A stretch of 64,000 nt of DNA, taken from assembly GCA_023525975.1 (NCBI GenBank), contig CM042032.1, positions 73,306,260 to 73,370,259 of the forward strand, read 5' to 3'. The stretch's first letter is position 1; each line of letters opens with the position of its first letter. This document shows, in pieces, positions 22,713-33,499 of this stretch. Source of the stretch: Smallanthus sonchifolius. Taxonomy: Eukaryota; Streptophyta; Magnoliopsida; Asterales; Asteraceae. The notes under the pieces are model-generated. The model was not told the origin of the DNA. It saw only the letters and a list, made by a program, of their open reading frames with translations, and searched no databases. Position numbers and translations under genes: made by a program.

Positions 22713-25700
22713 TCACAAGTTAAATAATTGAGGGTACGACTCCCTCATCTCCGCCTCCGTTTCCCATGTAGCCTCCGATCCCTTTCGGTGCCTCCATTGG
22801 ACTTTAACCAATGGAATAACTTTATTACGCAAACGCTTTTCCTTTCGGTCTAAGATAGCCACGGGTTCCTCGATGTAATTAAGGCTGTTGTCGACCTCGA
22901 TGTCAGTAAGTGGTACGTGAGCTGATTCATCCGCCAAACACTTTCGCAAGTGTGATACATGGAAGGTAGGATGAATCCCACTTAACTCATCAGGCAACTC
23001 CAACCGATAAGCGACTTCACCAACCCGTGCCATTATCCTGAACGGTCCGACAAACCTCGGACTTAACTTTCCTCTCTTTCTGAATCGAATGATTCCCTTC
23101 CACGGGGACACTTTCAACATTACTCTGTCCCCAACATCAAACTCGATAGGCCTTCGTCGTCTATCCGCATAGGATTTCTGACGATCTTGTGCGGCCTTCA
23201 TTCGTGCTTTGATCTGATCAAACCTTTCCGATGTCTCTCTTACGACTTCGAGACTTCCTAATTCCTTCTGTCCAATCTCACCCCAACAAACCGGGGTTCT
23301 ACATCTTCTCCCATACAACATTTCGTAAGGCGGCATGCCTATCGTCGTGTGATGACTATTGTTGTAGGAGAACTCGGCTAACGGCAGATGGCTGTCCCAA
23401 CTGCCACCGAAGTCAATAATACAAGCACGGAGCATATCCTCCAATGTCTGAATGGTCCTTTCGGACTGACCATCCGTTTGTGGGTGGTATGCCGTGCTGA
23501 TATTCAGCCTCGTGCCCATCGACTCGTGAAATCTTTTCCAGAACCTCGATGTGAATCGTGTGTCCCGGTCAGATACGATCGTCAAGGGCATCCCATGCCG
23601 CGCTACTACTTCATTGATAAATACCTCTGCTAACCTTTCCGATGAGAACGCCTCGCGAATAGGTAGGAAATGAGCACTCTTCGTTAAACGGTCCACAATT
23701 ACCCAAATGGCGTCATGACCTTTAGCTGTGCGAGGTAGCTTAGTTATGAAGTCCATGGTAATGTGTTCCCACTTCCATTCTGGTATGTCAAGTGGTTGAA
23801 TCTTTCCATACGGTTTCTGATGTTCAGCCTTTACTTGCGAGCAAGTCAAGCACTTGCTTACATACTTCGTCACATCCCATTTCATTCCAGGCCACCAGTA
23901 TTCCCTCTTCAGATCTTGGTACATTTTATTGGTACCGGGATGGATAGAGTAACGAGACTTATGAGCCTCATCCAAGATTTTGCTCCTAAGTTCGCCACCC
24001 ATAGGTATCCATATCCGTCCATAACGCGTTCTAACACCGAGGGTGTTATATTCCAACTTGTCCCGTTGGCCAACCATCCTTTCTTTCTTTATATTTTCTT
24101 CCTTCAAAGCTTCATCTTGAGCTCTCTCAATTTCCTTCATCACATCCGATGTTACCACCAACTGGCAAGCTTTCACTCTAATAGGAGTAGGCACATCCTT
24201 TCGGCTTAGAGCGTCAGCCACCACGTTTGCCTTTCCAGGATGGTACATTATTTCACAGTCATAGTCCTTCAGGAGTTCCAACCATCTCCTCTGCCTCATA
24301 TTAAGCTCCTTTTGTTCGAAGAAGTACTTCAAACTTTTGTGGTCGGAGTAAATAGTAAACTTTACCCCGTACAGGTAGTGCCTCCATATTTTCAATGCAA
24401 ATACGACAGCAGCAAGTTCCAAATCGTGAGTCGGATAGTTGACTTCGTGAACTTTCAACTGCCGCGACGCATATGCAATCACTCTACCACGCTGCATCAA
24501 CACACACCCCAATCCCTGACCCGAAGCGTCAGAGTATACCACCAAATCTTCACTGCCCTCGGGAAGGGCCAAGACTGGAGCTTGTGTTAGCTTCTCTTTC
24601 AATTCCTTAAACGCCTCATCCTGGGTCGAACCCCATTCGTACTTTACTTCTTTCCGAGTCAACTTTGTCAACGGCGAAGCTATTTTCGAGAAATCCTGGA
24701 TGAATCTCCGATAGTAGCCTGCCAATCCTAAGAAACTGCGGATTTCAGTTGGCGTCTTAGGAATGTCCCATTCACTTACCGATACTATCTTTGCTGGGTC
24801 AACCATAATGCCGTTCGGGCCAATGACGTGACCTAGGAATTGGACTTCCCTAAGCCAGAACGCGCATTTGGAGAACTTAGCATACAACTTCTCCTTCTTT
24901 AGAGCTTCCAACACTTCCTTTAAGTGACATGCGTGATCACCCTCATTCTTGGAGTAGATAAGGATATCATCGATGAACACAATTACCGATCGATCCAGCA
25001 TCGGTCGACACACCCTATTCATTAAATCCATGAACGCTGCGGGGGCGTTCGTCAATCCGAAAGACATTACGCGGAACTCGAAATGTCCATAACGCGTGCG
25101 AAATGCAGTTTTCGGTATGTCTTCTTCCCTCACCTTCAACTGATGGTACCCGGACCGAAGGTCGATTTTCGAAAACCAACTTGCGCCTTGCAACTGGTCG
25201 AACAGGTCATCGATCCTTGGTAAAGGGTACTTGTTCTTCACCGTTCGTTTATTCAACTCGCGATAATCGATACACATTCTCATCGAACCATCTTTCTTCT
25301 TTACAAACAACACCGGAGCACCCCACGGCGAGATGCTCGGTTGAATAAATCCTTTCTCAAGTAACTCGTCTAGTTGGACCATAAGTTCCTTCATTTCCAC
25401 TGGTGCTAGTCGATATGGAGCCTTAGCCACGGGCTGGGCATCTGGTACTAAGTCAATTCGGAACTCAATTTCTCTATCGCGTGGTATCCCAGGCAAATCC
25501 TCTGGAAACACCTCCGGGTACTCGCGTACCACGGGTACATCGTCTAGTTCCTTCACTTCCATACACTTGTCAATCACATATACCAGATAAGCCTCGCATC
25601 CGCGCCTCAAGTAATTCGTTGCCTTAATCATTGAGATGACGTTTGGCATCGGGGCATCACGATCTCCAAAGACTTCGACTTTGCTACCATCCGGAGCCTT

Positions 25701-27296
25701 GAGTTGGATTATCTTTCGTTTACATATAATTTGCGCTTCATTGGCAGTTAGCCAATCCATACCCAACACCACATCGAACCCTCCCAAAACCATAACGAAC
25801 AATCTGACGGGAAATCTATGACCTTCTATCTTTATCGTGGAGTTGTCAACTACATCGGTTACTCTTGCAGTTCTACCCTCAGCGGTTTCTACGCTAAAGG
25901 CCTTTTCTAGCTTACTAACTGTGTACTTCACTCGCTTACAAAAACTCGCAGATATAAAACTCTTACTAGCACCCGAATCAAATAACACAGAAACCAAAGT
26001 GTTGTCAAGGATGAATGTACCTGACGCCACATCGGGATCCGCCCTGGCTTGTTCCTGAGTCAGTGCGTACGCACGAGTCTTTGCACGAGATCCTTCTCCC
26101 TTCTTTTCCGGGCCCTTTCCTTTCCCGGTTTCCCCCATCCTGGGCTTGGTACATTCTCGGCTCATATGGCCGAAATCCCCACAGTTGTAGCATTTGTAAC
26201 CTTGCGGGCATTCTCGAGAGTAGTGCCCGGTCTTGCCACACTTATAGCACAAGCTAGATCCCAGTCTGCATTCACCTACATGCTCCCTTCCACACTTCTT
26301 ACAAACAGTCGGCTCACCCACCCGAGCCCTCTTATCACGAGACCCAAACATCTTTCCCCCAGTTCGCTTGTTTGAGAAGCTCGGTCTCTTCTTTTGCTCT
26401 TCAACGGCAACAACATTCAGTGCCAGATCGTCAAATACTACGCCACTTAGCTCTACTGCCGAATCATAGGTAGTAGGGGCGTTTGCCTTAACATAGGTGC
26501 GGACCTGGTCCGGCAACCCTTGAATATAACAGGCAATCTTTCTCTCTTCTGTAGTGACAAGGTGTGGCACCAGACGTGCCAGTTCATTAAATCGGGTTGT
26601 GTATTGCCGGTGCGTCATGTTCCCGGCCTTCAAACCCAGAAATTCCCTCTCTACCTTTTCAATCTCGTTCCTTGGGCAGAAATTCTTGATTACCAAAGTT
26701 TTCAAGTCAGCCCACATCATCGCATCCACAATCTCGCTCCCTTTAGCTTGACGTACACCTTCCCACCAGTGGGATGCTTCCTCCCTCAAGGAGTTAGCAG
26801 CAAACTTCACTACTTGATTAGCTCGACACTCGCTCAGACGGATGGCGGCTTCCATACGGATCACCCAATCAAATGTAGCCACCGCGTCCTTCTTTCCAGT
26901 GAGTATCGGCGGGTCACATGCCTTAAAGGACTTATAATCACATCCGCGAGCAGGCGGTGCATTGCCAGTCTCATTGTTCTGAGCACCAATTGCCGCGCTA
27001 GACCCACCCTCCCCATTGACCTGCTTCAACGCTTCAGCCAACAGACCTGGCAGAGAATTCTTCATCAATTCTGTGAATTCTCGAGCTATTGCTGCTCTCA
27101 CTTCTGGTTCAAAAGTGAAAGGTTGCTCTTCAACCTGTGTCTGCTCAGCTTCATGCACACTAACCGCCGGTTCAGTGTGAACACTTCCTTCTTCACTGTG
27201 TTCTTGGCGCGCAGGAATCCTGCCACGCCCACCATTTCGACCGCCGGTACGACCACCGGTACGGCCACCACGCCTTCCGTTCCCTCTCCTTGCCAT
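22713..27296 (-). CDS. gag-pol: Intact gypsy Gag-Pol polyprotein, 1527 aa
   Basis: One uninterrupted frame carries every domain needed for retrotransposition. Gag covers residues 1 to about 400, with an Arg/Gly-rich start. Two CX2CX4HX4C zinc knuckles (350-363 and 369-382) follow a degenerate one (332-343). Protease has FDSGAS at 439-444. Reverse transcriptase spans about 600-880 with VFIDDILI at 773-780. RNase H follows (YSDASGQGLG at 921-930). Integrase has H1112, H1119, C1149 and C1152, and catalytic D1182, D1243 and E1279 with the 35-residue spacing of the DD35E class. A chromodomain-like tail (about 1478-1522) points to the Tekay chromoviruses. The first ATG after the leader is chosen; it lies 333 bp from the 5' LTR. 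No frameshift separates gag from pol. Expression would come from the 5' LTR. Confidence 0.97.
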   Translation of the reverse strand: MARRGNGRRGGRTGGRTGGRNGGRGRIPARQEHSEEGSVHTEPAVSVHEAEQTQVEEQPFTFEPEVRAAIAREFTELMKNSLPGLLAEALKQVNGEGGSSAAIGAQNNETGNAPPARGCDYKSFKACDPPILTGKKDAVATFDWVIRMEAAIRLSECRANQVVKFAANSLREEASHWWEGVRQAKGSEIVDAMMWADLKTLVIKNFCPRNEIEKVEREFLGLKAGNMTHRQYTTRFNELARLVPHLVTTEERKIACYIQGLPDQVRTYVKANAPTTYDSAVELSGVVFDDLALNVVAVEEQKKRPSFSNKRTGGKMFGSRDKRARVGEPTVCKKCGREHVGECRLGSSLCYKCGKTGHYSRECPQGYKCYNCGDFGHMSRECTKPRMGETGKGKGPEKKGEGSRAKTRAYALTQEQARADPDVASGTFILDNTLVSVLFDSGASKSFISASFCKRVKYTVSKLEKAFSVETAEGRTARVTDVVDNSTIKIEGHRFPVRLFVMVLGGFDVVLGMDWLTANEAQIICKRKIIQLKAPDGSKVEVFGDRDAPMPNVISMIKATNYLRRGCEAYLVYVIDKCMEVKELDDVPVVREYPEVFPEDLPGIPRDREIEFRIDLVPDAQPVAKAPYRLAPVEMKELMVQLDELLEKGFIQPSISPWGAPVLFVKKKDGSMRMCIDYRELNKRTVKNKYPLPRIDDLFDQLQGASWFSKIDLRSGYHQLKVREEDIPKTAFRTRYGHFEFRVMSFGLTNAPAAFMDLMNRVCRPMLDRSVIVFIDDILIYSKNEGDHACHLKEVLEALKKEKLYAKFSKCAFWLREVQFLGHVIGPNGIMVDPAKIVSVSEWDIPKTPTEIRSFLGLAGYYRRFIQDFSKIASPLTKLTRKEVKYEWGSTQDEAFKELKEKLTQAPVLALPEGSEDLVVYSDASGQGLGCVLMQRGRVIAYASRQLKVHEVNYPTHDLELAAVVFALKIWRHYLYGVKFTIYSDHKSLKYFFEQKELNMRQRRWLELLKDYDCEIMYHPGKANVVADALSRKDVPTPIRVKACQLVVTSDVMKEIERAQDEALKEENIKKERMVGQRDKLEYNTLGVRTRYGRIWIPMGGELRSKILDEAHKSRYSIHPGTNKMYQDLKREYWWPGMKWDVTKYVSKCLTCSQVKAEHQKPYGKIQPLDIPEWKWEHITMDFITKLPRTAKGHDAIWVIVDRLTKSAHFLPIREAFSSERLAEVFINEVVARHGMPLTIVSDRDTRFTSRFWKRFHESMGTRLNISTAYHPQTDGQSERTIQTLEDMLRACIIDFGGSWDSHLPLAEFSYNNSHHTTIGMPPYEMLYGRRCRTPVCWGEIGQKELGSLEVVRETSERFDQIKARMKAAQDRQKSYADRRRRPIEFDVGDRVMLKVSPWKGIIRFRKRGKLSPRFVGPFRIMARVGEVAYRLELPDELSGIHPTFHVSHLRKCLADESAHVPLTDIEVDNSLNYIEEPVAILDRKEKRLRNKVIPLVKVQWRHRKGSEATWETEAEMRESYPQLFNL

Positions 27297-27629
27297 TTCG
27301 TTCTATAAGACGAGAAATCCAATGTCATCACGCTAGTTAGCAAATAGAATTCAATAAGTACTGTAAGATGTTAATATACACTGGCCATCTGTAATTAACC
27401 ATTACACTACCTTTCGATTTCTATTTGACCACCTTTGTGATTCCATCAGAACACAAGTCCTTTCCTAACTCTTTCTAAGGCATACTATATACGTAAATAT
27501 ATACTACCTTCATATCTGATGCTGTGGCTCGAGTTACCCGTACTGGCATCCGCTTTCGGTCCCATTCAAAGTTTAAGTTCAGACACTGGGAGTGTCCGAA
27601 TCTCTCAAACTATTGCTCTGATACCAAGT
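27297..27629 (-). promoter_or_regulatory. Leader and tRNA-Met primer-binding site of the intact gypsy
   Basis: On the minus strand, TTGGTATCAGAGCAATA (about 27612-27628) lies just inside the 5' LTR (which ends at 27630) and matches the initiator-Met primer-binding site over TGGTATCAGAGC. The rest is a 300-bp leader up to the gag-pol ATG, without further coding. Confidence 0.85.
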
Positions 27630-29625
27630 TGTAAGGCCCCAAACCCGGGAGGCCTCACTTATTGGATTTACTCATTCACAAGCAGTTCTTAAACATGAAT
27701 ATCAGATAACGCAGCGGAAATTTCATTTAAACATAACTTAATCGTTGTTCATACATGCGGAAGCGTAAACATAGTTTAAAACATATTTACATCATAACTA
27801 AACATAACGGGATGCCAGTCTTCAAAAGCAGTCGGGTAACTCTTCATCTCTAGCCAAGCCTCACCGTCCATCCTCAGAACCTACCTTAACCTGAATGTGT
27901 ACACTTAAAAACGTCAGCTACGCTGGTGAGTTCTAGTTTTCGTTCGTTTTAAGAAATGGTTCATCATTCAAACATTCAATAGGGTTTAACATTCGTATAA
28001 GAAAACAGGGCCTTTCATTCGTAAACCTTCGCATATTTAAACACAATCATTTGTTTAAAATATTAACATTCATTTAAGTCATACATTATTATCTAAATCT
28101 GTATCGTTACGCGTCTCTATGTCCCCGTAGGAACTTTTAATGTTGTGGGCAACCGTTACGTATCGCCGTCATTGCCACAACCATACCACTACGTTGGGTC
28201 AACCGTTACGTATCGCCGTCATTGCCCAACCCTTCAATGCGTGGGGTCAACCGTTACGTATCGCCGTCATTGCCCAACACGCATCTTTCCTTTGGAAATC
28301 AACCGTTACGTATCGCCGTCATTGATTTCCCATTACCTCGTTCGCTTAGGATGATCGTCATCACCCGAGTAACCGTCGTTACTCCCATACCAGTTGTACA
28401 ACATCAAAACCATTGACATGCCACAGAGACATTGCCCATGTTGTTCTTGTGGTAACTATGGCTCACTGTCCATAATCTACCACAAGGCTGGGAATCACAT
28501 TCCCAGACTTCATTCGTCAATTCCATTCATTCGACAGATTAGATATGTAATGACTTCTTTAAAACCTTTGCCCATATTTGTTTTCTTTTCATAAAACCTT
28601 TCCTTCACTTTCAAAACCCTTTTACCTTTTCATTAAACCATTTCTTTATAACATTCGTTCGTAAACATTCCGTTCATAAACTTTCTTTCCATAAATCCTT
28701 CGTTCCAAATCATTTCCTTTCGTAAACGTAGTTTCATAAAAATCATTTTATAAAACAGCATTTCATACGTGTACACACCAGCCCGAAAACATTATATAAA
28801 AACATTTAAAAGAGGGCTTCTAGAACTCACCTTATAAGCTAGTCTCGGTTGTCCTAATCAAGGGTCCAACCACGTCACTTCCGATCTGAATTGAGTAGTT
28901 ACATACACATCAGACCATTACCGACTCTAACGGTTTAACCCTTCTAAACATACTAACTTTACTTAACCAGTCTGATGTCTGCGCACTTAGCAAGTGCGCA
29001 GACCCTGCCTCCTGCGCACTTAGCAAGTGCGCAGACCCTGCCTCCTGCGCACTTAGCAAGTGCGCAGGTCCTTCCTCCTGCGCACTTAGCAAGTGCGCAG
29101 GTTCCTCCTCCTGCGCACTTAGCAAGTGCGCAGGACCTGCTCCGTGCGCACTTGCTAAGTGCGCACGACCTGTTCTTCGCGAAAAACCCTAACTTTCGCA
29201 TTCGGTCTGATCATGTAAAGATCCCGAACATGTTGCATCCAAAACGTTCGTTTTCCATTAAGGAATTCGATTCTATGATTATCTTTCAGTTTCATCCACA
29301 AAAACGTCCGATTTTCACCCAAGACCCGAAAACCCAAAAACGAACTAAAAACTCAGATTTAGGTCGGATCGTTACCTGAATCGAGCTTCTGATCCGGAGG
29401 TTCTTCTCACGAGTGCAAGAGACACGAGCGGGTGCAATCTTGTGCGATTCCGACACTTTCTCTCTCTACGGTTTTCTCTCTCTAGAATTGCAAATGAGAG
29501 AAACATGTGGTGACCCTGGCTATTTATAGGGGAGACCTCCCCAAGCCCGGTTCACGACTGACTCGGCCCGACTTCGGCCCGCTTGAACTCGTTAACTTTA
29601 TTTCTCGACATTTTGGGATGTTACA
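27630..29625 (-). repeat. 5' LTR of the intact gypsy
   Basis: It is 1996 bp and about 99 per cent identical to 20678-22672. It repeats the hairpin set (28142-28330), the six-palindrome array (28979-29166) and the TATA box (29520-29529). In this LTR the first palindrome unit is perfect (CTGCGCACTT), whereas the 3' LTR copy has one change, CTGCCCACTT. Confidence 0.95.
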
Positions 29626-29630
29626 GGTTC

Positions 29631-30775
29631 TGAAACCAACAGTATCCAGTTCATGTTTACCTACTTAAGAAATCACTGTACGGGTTGAAATTGGCACCAC
29701 ATGCCTGGTATCAAAGATTCATGGATTATTTGTGCACCTTGGGATTTTATCACAGCCAATGCGATCACTCACTCTTCATCTACAAAAATGGTACCGACAT
29801 GGCTTACATCTTATTATATGTTGACGACATCATCCTTACCACATCATCTAATTCTTTTTGAGATTCCATCATGTCTAAACTGGCTCACGAGTTTGCCATC
29901 AAAGATCTTGGCTAGCTAAGTTGTTTTCTTGGTATTTCAGTTCAACACACACCAACGGGTCTCTTTCTCTCACAACATAAGTATGCCACTGATATCATTG
30001 CACAGGTCAGTATGTCCCCATGCAAATCAGTCTCAACACCGATCGACATGAATGGCAAACTAAGTGCCAATGATGGCCCATTAACCAGTGATTCGACATC
30101 CTACCAGAGCCCAGCATGTGCACTGTAATACTTGACATTTACACGCCTTGGTCTCACCTATGTTGTTCAACAAATTTGCATGCACATGCATGCCCTCGTG
30201 CCTTTCATTTAAACGCTCTCAACCACATTTTATGCTATGTTCAAGGCACGATAGCTTTCGGTATTCACATGACAAAATCCCATAGCCACTCTTTTGTCTC
30301 CTATACAGATGCCGATTAGGGCGGTTGTCCAAACATGCGGCGATCCACTTCGGGTTATTGTGTATACATGGGTGACAATTTAATTTCATGGTCTTCCACA
30401 CAACAGTCCACTTTGTTTCGTTCTAGTGCCGAAGACGAGTATCAGAGCATCACCACTGTAGTGGCCGAAATATGTTGACTTCGCAACTTACTTGTGGAAT
30501 TATATCATCCACCGGCACGGACATCCATCGTTTATTGCGAAAATGTGAGTGCCATTTGCTTAGCCGGGAATCCCGTCCAACATCAGCGCACTAAATATAT
30601 AGAAATGGATATCCAATTTGTTCGGGAAAAATTTTAACAGGGTCAAGTTCGTGTTCTACATCCAGATTTCAGATTGTCGACATCTTTACCAAAGGATTGT
30701 CTCGCATCTTATTCGAAGATTCTCATTCTAGTCTCATCATATGTTCTCCTCCCACTTCGAGTGAGGAGGTATATT
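29631..30775 (+). pseudogene. Remainder of copia pol: reverse transcriptase and RNase H
   Basis: This continues the frame cut at 20677. LLYVDDIILT, the reverse transcriptase active site, is near 29815. RNase H begins with YTDAD near 30302 and has the conserved RRSTSGYCVYMGDNLISW near 30340 and an altered EDEYQS near 30430. Stops and frameshifts are frequent (near 29860, 29912, 30316, 30475 and 30635). The end has the copia-like purine tract GTGAGGAGGT, after which an LTR start TATTAGACTA (30771) is cut off within about ten bases. Confidence 0.88.
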
Positions 30776-30781
30776 AGACTA

Positions 30782-31215
30782 CTAGCTTTAACCCCCTGTG
30801 TTACACGGAGTGAAACGTTAAGATTATATTGATAAATATCTTAACACCTTTTTTATATAAATTTGATATTGTATTAGTAACTTTTCCATTTTATTAAATG
30901 TTAAGATTATATGGATGAGAGTAATCAAAACATCAAAAAAATACATGAAAATACATTTCATAAGTGTTGTACTTTTACAACACATTAAATTACATGTCAA
31001 ATGAAACATTACAATGATGATTACAATTTGAAAATACTTCATTGTATAAAACATTTGACGTGGTATTGGTAACTATTTCATGTTTAACATCCACTAAATG
31101 CAACAAAGAATAGAGTTTCTTTTCCTCAATGAATGAAACCACAACATAGCCAAAACCGTTCGAAAAAAGGTCACTAATGGTGCGAACCTGATTGAAGCCA
31201 GTAGGGAGCAAAGAA
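30782..31215 (-). mobile_element. Possible Helitron 3' end with an exon-like piece
   Basis: CTAG (30782-30785) next to A, followed by a GC hairpin (CCCCTGTGTTACACGG), resembles a Helitron 3' end read on the minus strand. It cuts the copia LTR. Within it, 30990-31211 (minus) is an open frame of 73 residues that looks protein-like (DLFSNGFGYVVVSFIEE) but that I do not recognise. The 5' end of the Helitron was not found. Confidence 0.35.
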
Positions 31216-32560
31216 ATCGAAGATAATCAAATTGATCAACGATTTCTTTGCAAACATTATTTCTTTATTTTATTAGCTTCTTGAAACTCATTCAGGTTTT
31301 TTTGTAGGAACTTTAACCTTGATTTTGTAACATATTTACAAATATTTAAGTTGTAATTAAATTCACGTATCAAAATTAAAGTAATTTTTTTTTAAATCTT
31401 GCATTTTATACGGAAAATCTTGCTAAACTTTTAATATTTAATCTTTCATTTAAATAAAATAAAAAAAGTACAAATAAAATTTAAATTTCAACAATATATC
31501 GTCTTTTAAATTCAAAATTTTAAACTCCAAAATTTAAAAATCGCACTCCTTAATATATCGACACAATTTAAATTTAAAATTCCAAAATTAAATATGAAAA
31601 AAAAATAAAAGTAATAAATTAGAATTGAAACCAAACTTATTTTTTTTTAAACTAATCATTTTTAAAAAAATTGAAATTTAAAATATAATACACTTTAAAA
31701 AAAATATTTGTAGATTTCTTAATTTTAATTAAAAACTAACTGCTAAAATTTCAAAATCAAAATAAAAAATTTATTTAAAAATATCAAACTTAACTAAAAA
31801 ACTACTAACTAAATATTAGTAAACTTTATTTTAACACATATTTATTTAAAATACAAAAGTAGTATTTTCAAATTTTATATGTAAAATTAAAAAATCTTGC
31901 TTTTTTAATAATAAAATTTTAAAAACTCGTTTATTTAGTAATAAAACTTTAAAAACACGTTTTTTTTTAAATCTCTTATTTTTTAATTCTTATTTCTTTT
32001 TCTAATATTCACTTTTGATGATAATTTAATATTTTTTTTGAGTCAATGGTAATAATTATAAATTAATTTGGTAAAATGTTCATTTATGTAATTTTTCAAA
32101 AAAAATGAGCTAAACATGAGAAGATTAAATGGTGGATGTAAATGTGCTTTGGGGGGGACTTGTGAGATGGAATGTGGTGATAACATGTGTTCACTTATTT
32201 AGTCTTTTATTATAAAAAAGATAAATATTATTATTAGAGATATCCCATATCTTGTAATTTAAATGTCGTATCAATCCCTAAATTAGCAGGATATATTTTG
32301 TATTAAATATAGTCCTGTGAATGAGAATGCAAGACCCGAATCTAGTCAAACCTTTACGATTTTAACCTGAACTCATTTTAACTTGAACCCATTTTGATCG
32401 TGCACCCAATCTGACACGCCTTTTTTACAAAGCTTAACTAAAATTGTAGTCACTAAAATATTTATAAAGCATTCGCACAAATATATTTATGTTTTGGACT
32501 TTTGGCTTAGAGACACTAGTCCTTAGTAAACACAGACAACCCAAAGAACCTATGAAAGGT
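31216..32560. other. Very AT-rich interval
   Basis: Long A/T runs with no coding, TIR or LTR that I can support. The last part (about 32440-32560) shares phrases such as CACTAGTCCTTAG with sequence downstream of gene D (about 56625), so it belongs to the flank of the membrane-protein genes. Confidence 0.5.
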
Positions 32561-32570
32561 CGAATGGAAA

Positions 32571-33125
32571 TTAAATATATAAATTAAATTCATAATAAAC
32601 TTGTTTTACACTTTCACCAAAACCGAATAGGCATGATTCAATTTTCCGGCATCTAATCTGATGTTCTCCAGACCTCCTAATATTCCAATCGCTAACAAGA
32701 TCTACGATTATGAACGCATACAACAGAACAACACTACTTATCAACGCAACAGTGCACAGAGCCACCGTTGTTTGCAAACTCACGAAATAAGAAAACTGGT
32801 GAACAAATCCAAACGAGATAATCTTGAACAGAAACCACATTGCTAATTTCAGCCAAAATTTCCGACTCGATTTCTCGCTTTTAGGCATAGAGAGGTACCT
32901 CGGCAGGCAGCAATCCACCAATATGAAAACTGAAAAAATCAGTAGACTGAAAACCGCCAATGAATAGTCGTTGCTGCGATACGCTCTAGCAAACGAGCCG
33001 ATTATGTTAGGCATCATGATTAGGAAGTAAAACGGGGACGTATGATTTTTGTTGCCGGCATCTACGTGGATCGTGTTATCAGGATTTTGGTTAGTCTTCT
33101 TAGGAAGCGTGACTGTGACTGACAT
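32571..33125 (-). CDS. Small multi-pass membrane protein, copy A (altered C-terminus)
   Basis: I do not recognise the family by name. It encodes 184 residues with four hydrophobic stretches (about 32-50, 56-75, 92-115 and 119-142) and the shared motifs MMPN, DYSLAV and KFWLKLAMWFL. The nearest relative in the window is copy D. Compared with D, two bases are missing in the codons after EHQ (about 32660), so the last 28 or so residues are in a different frame and run past the position of D's stop (32606-32608). The core may still fold. A TATA-like TATATAAT lies about 60 bp upstream. A plasma or inner membrane location is inferred from hydrophobicity only. There is no intron. Confidence 0.7.
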   Translation of the reverse strand: MSVTVTLPKKTNQNPDNTIHVDAGNKNHTSPFYFLIMMPNIIGSFARAYRSNDYSLAVFSLLIFSVFILVDCCLPRYLSMPKSEKSSRKFWLKLAMWFLFKIISFGFVHQFSYFVSLQTTVALCTVALISSVVLLYAFIIVDLVSDWNIRRSGEHQIRCRKIESCLFGFGESVKQVYYEFNLYI

Positions 33126-33180
33126 TTTGATCGTATGGGATTAATAAAATAGGAGTGAATTGTTGTTATGACTTTGGAGG

Positions 33181-33192
33181 TATTATATAGGA
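33181..33192 (-). promoter_or_regulatory. TATA-like box upstream of copy A
   Basis: The minus strand reads CCTATATAATACC, about 58-68 bp before the ATG at 33125. Copies B and C have ATATAAAATCC at a similar place, which supports the chosen starts. Confidence 0.5.
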
Positions 33193-33499
33193 AGGGGGAA
33201 AAGAATGAAAGTGACGTTTGCAAATTTCCTTGTAGTTTCTTAGCAATTTGAAACTCACTTCGGGGCCATTTATTCGCATGACCGGAAGACTCGAGGAAAT
33301 GCAAAAGAACTTTTGTACCAAAAACACTTATTAGAAAAATAGTGTTTTATTTTACCTTTTTAAATCATTTTCGTTAACCTTCAAATCAATTTTGCTGAGT
33401 TTAGAATGTCTTATACAAATGAATGGCATCTCACTAAAATTCCTAAACTCTGGATTTATATATATGATGATTCTATGTTAGTCCATGAATGGGTACAAT

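Larger units (their letters stand above)
20678..29625 (-). mobile_element. Young complete Ty3/gypsy element (Tekay-type chromovirus)
   Basis: The 8948-bp element has LTRs 20678-22672 (3' LTR) and 27630-29625 (5' LTR), both TGTAAGG...TTACA on the plus strand, flanked by the perfect TSD GGTTC (20673-20677 and 29626-29630). It splits the copia reverse transcriptase, which reads on after it. I count about 14 differences between the LTRs, mostly C/T, or roughly 0.7 per cent. Primer-binding site, polypurine tract, TATA box and a full-length gag-pol are all present, so it could be autonomous or was very recently. Confidence 0.96.

Noticed and set aside
23763..27308. Several plus-strand open frames (for example 23763-24209 and 26520-27308)
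   Set aside because: Antisense shadows of the intact minus-strand gag-pol.
28979..29166. Regularly spaced palindromic repeats that look like a CRISPR array
   Set aside because: Plant retrotransposon LTR context, 10-bp spacers that are themselves similar, no cas genes; palindromic tandem repeat, not CRISPR.
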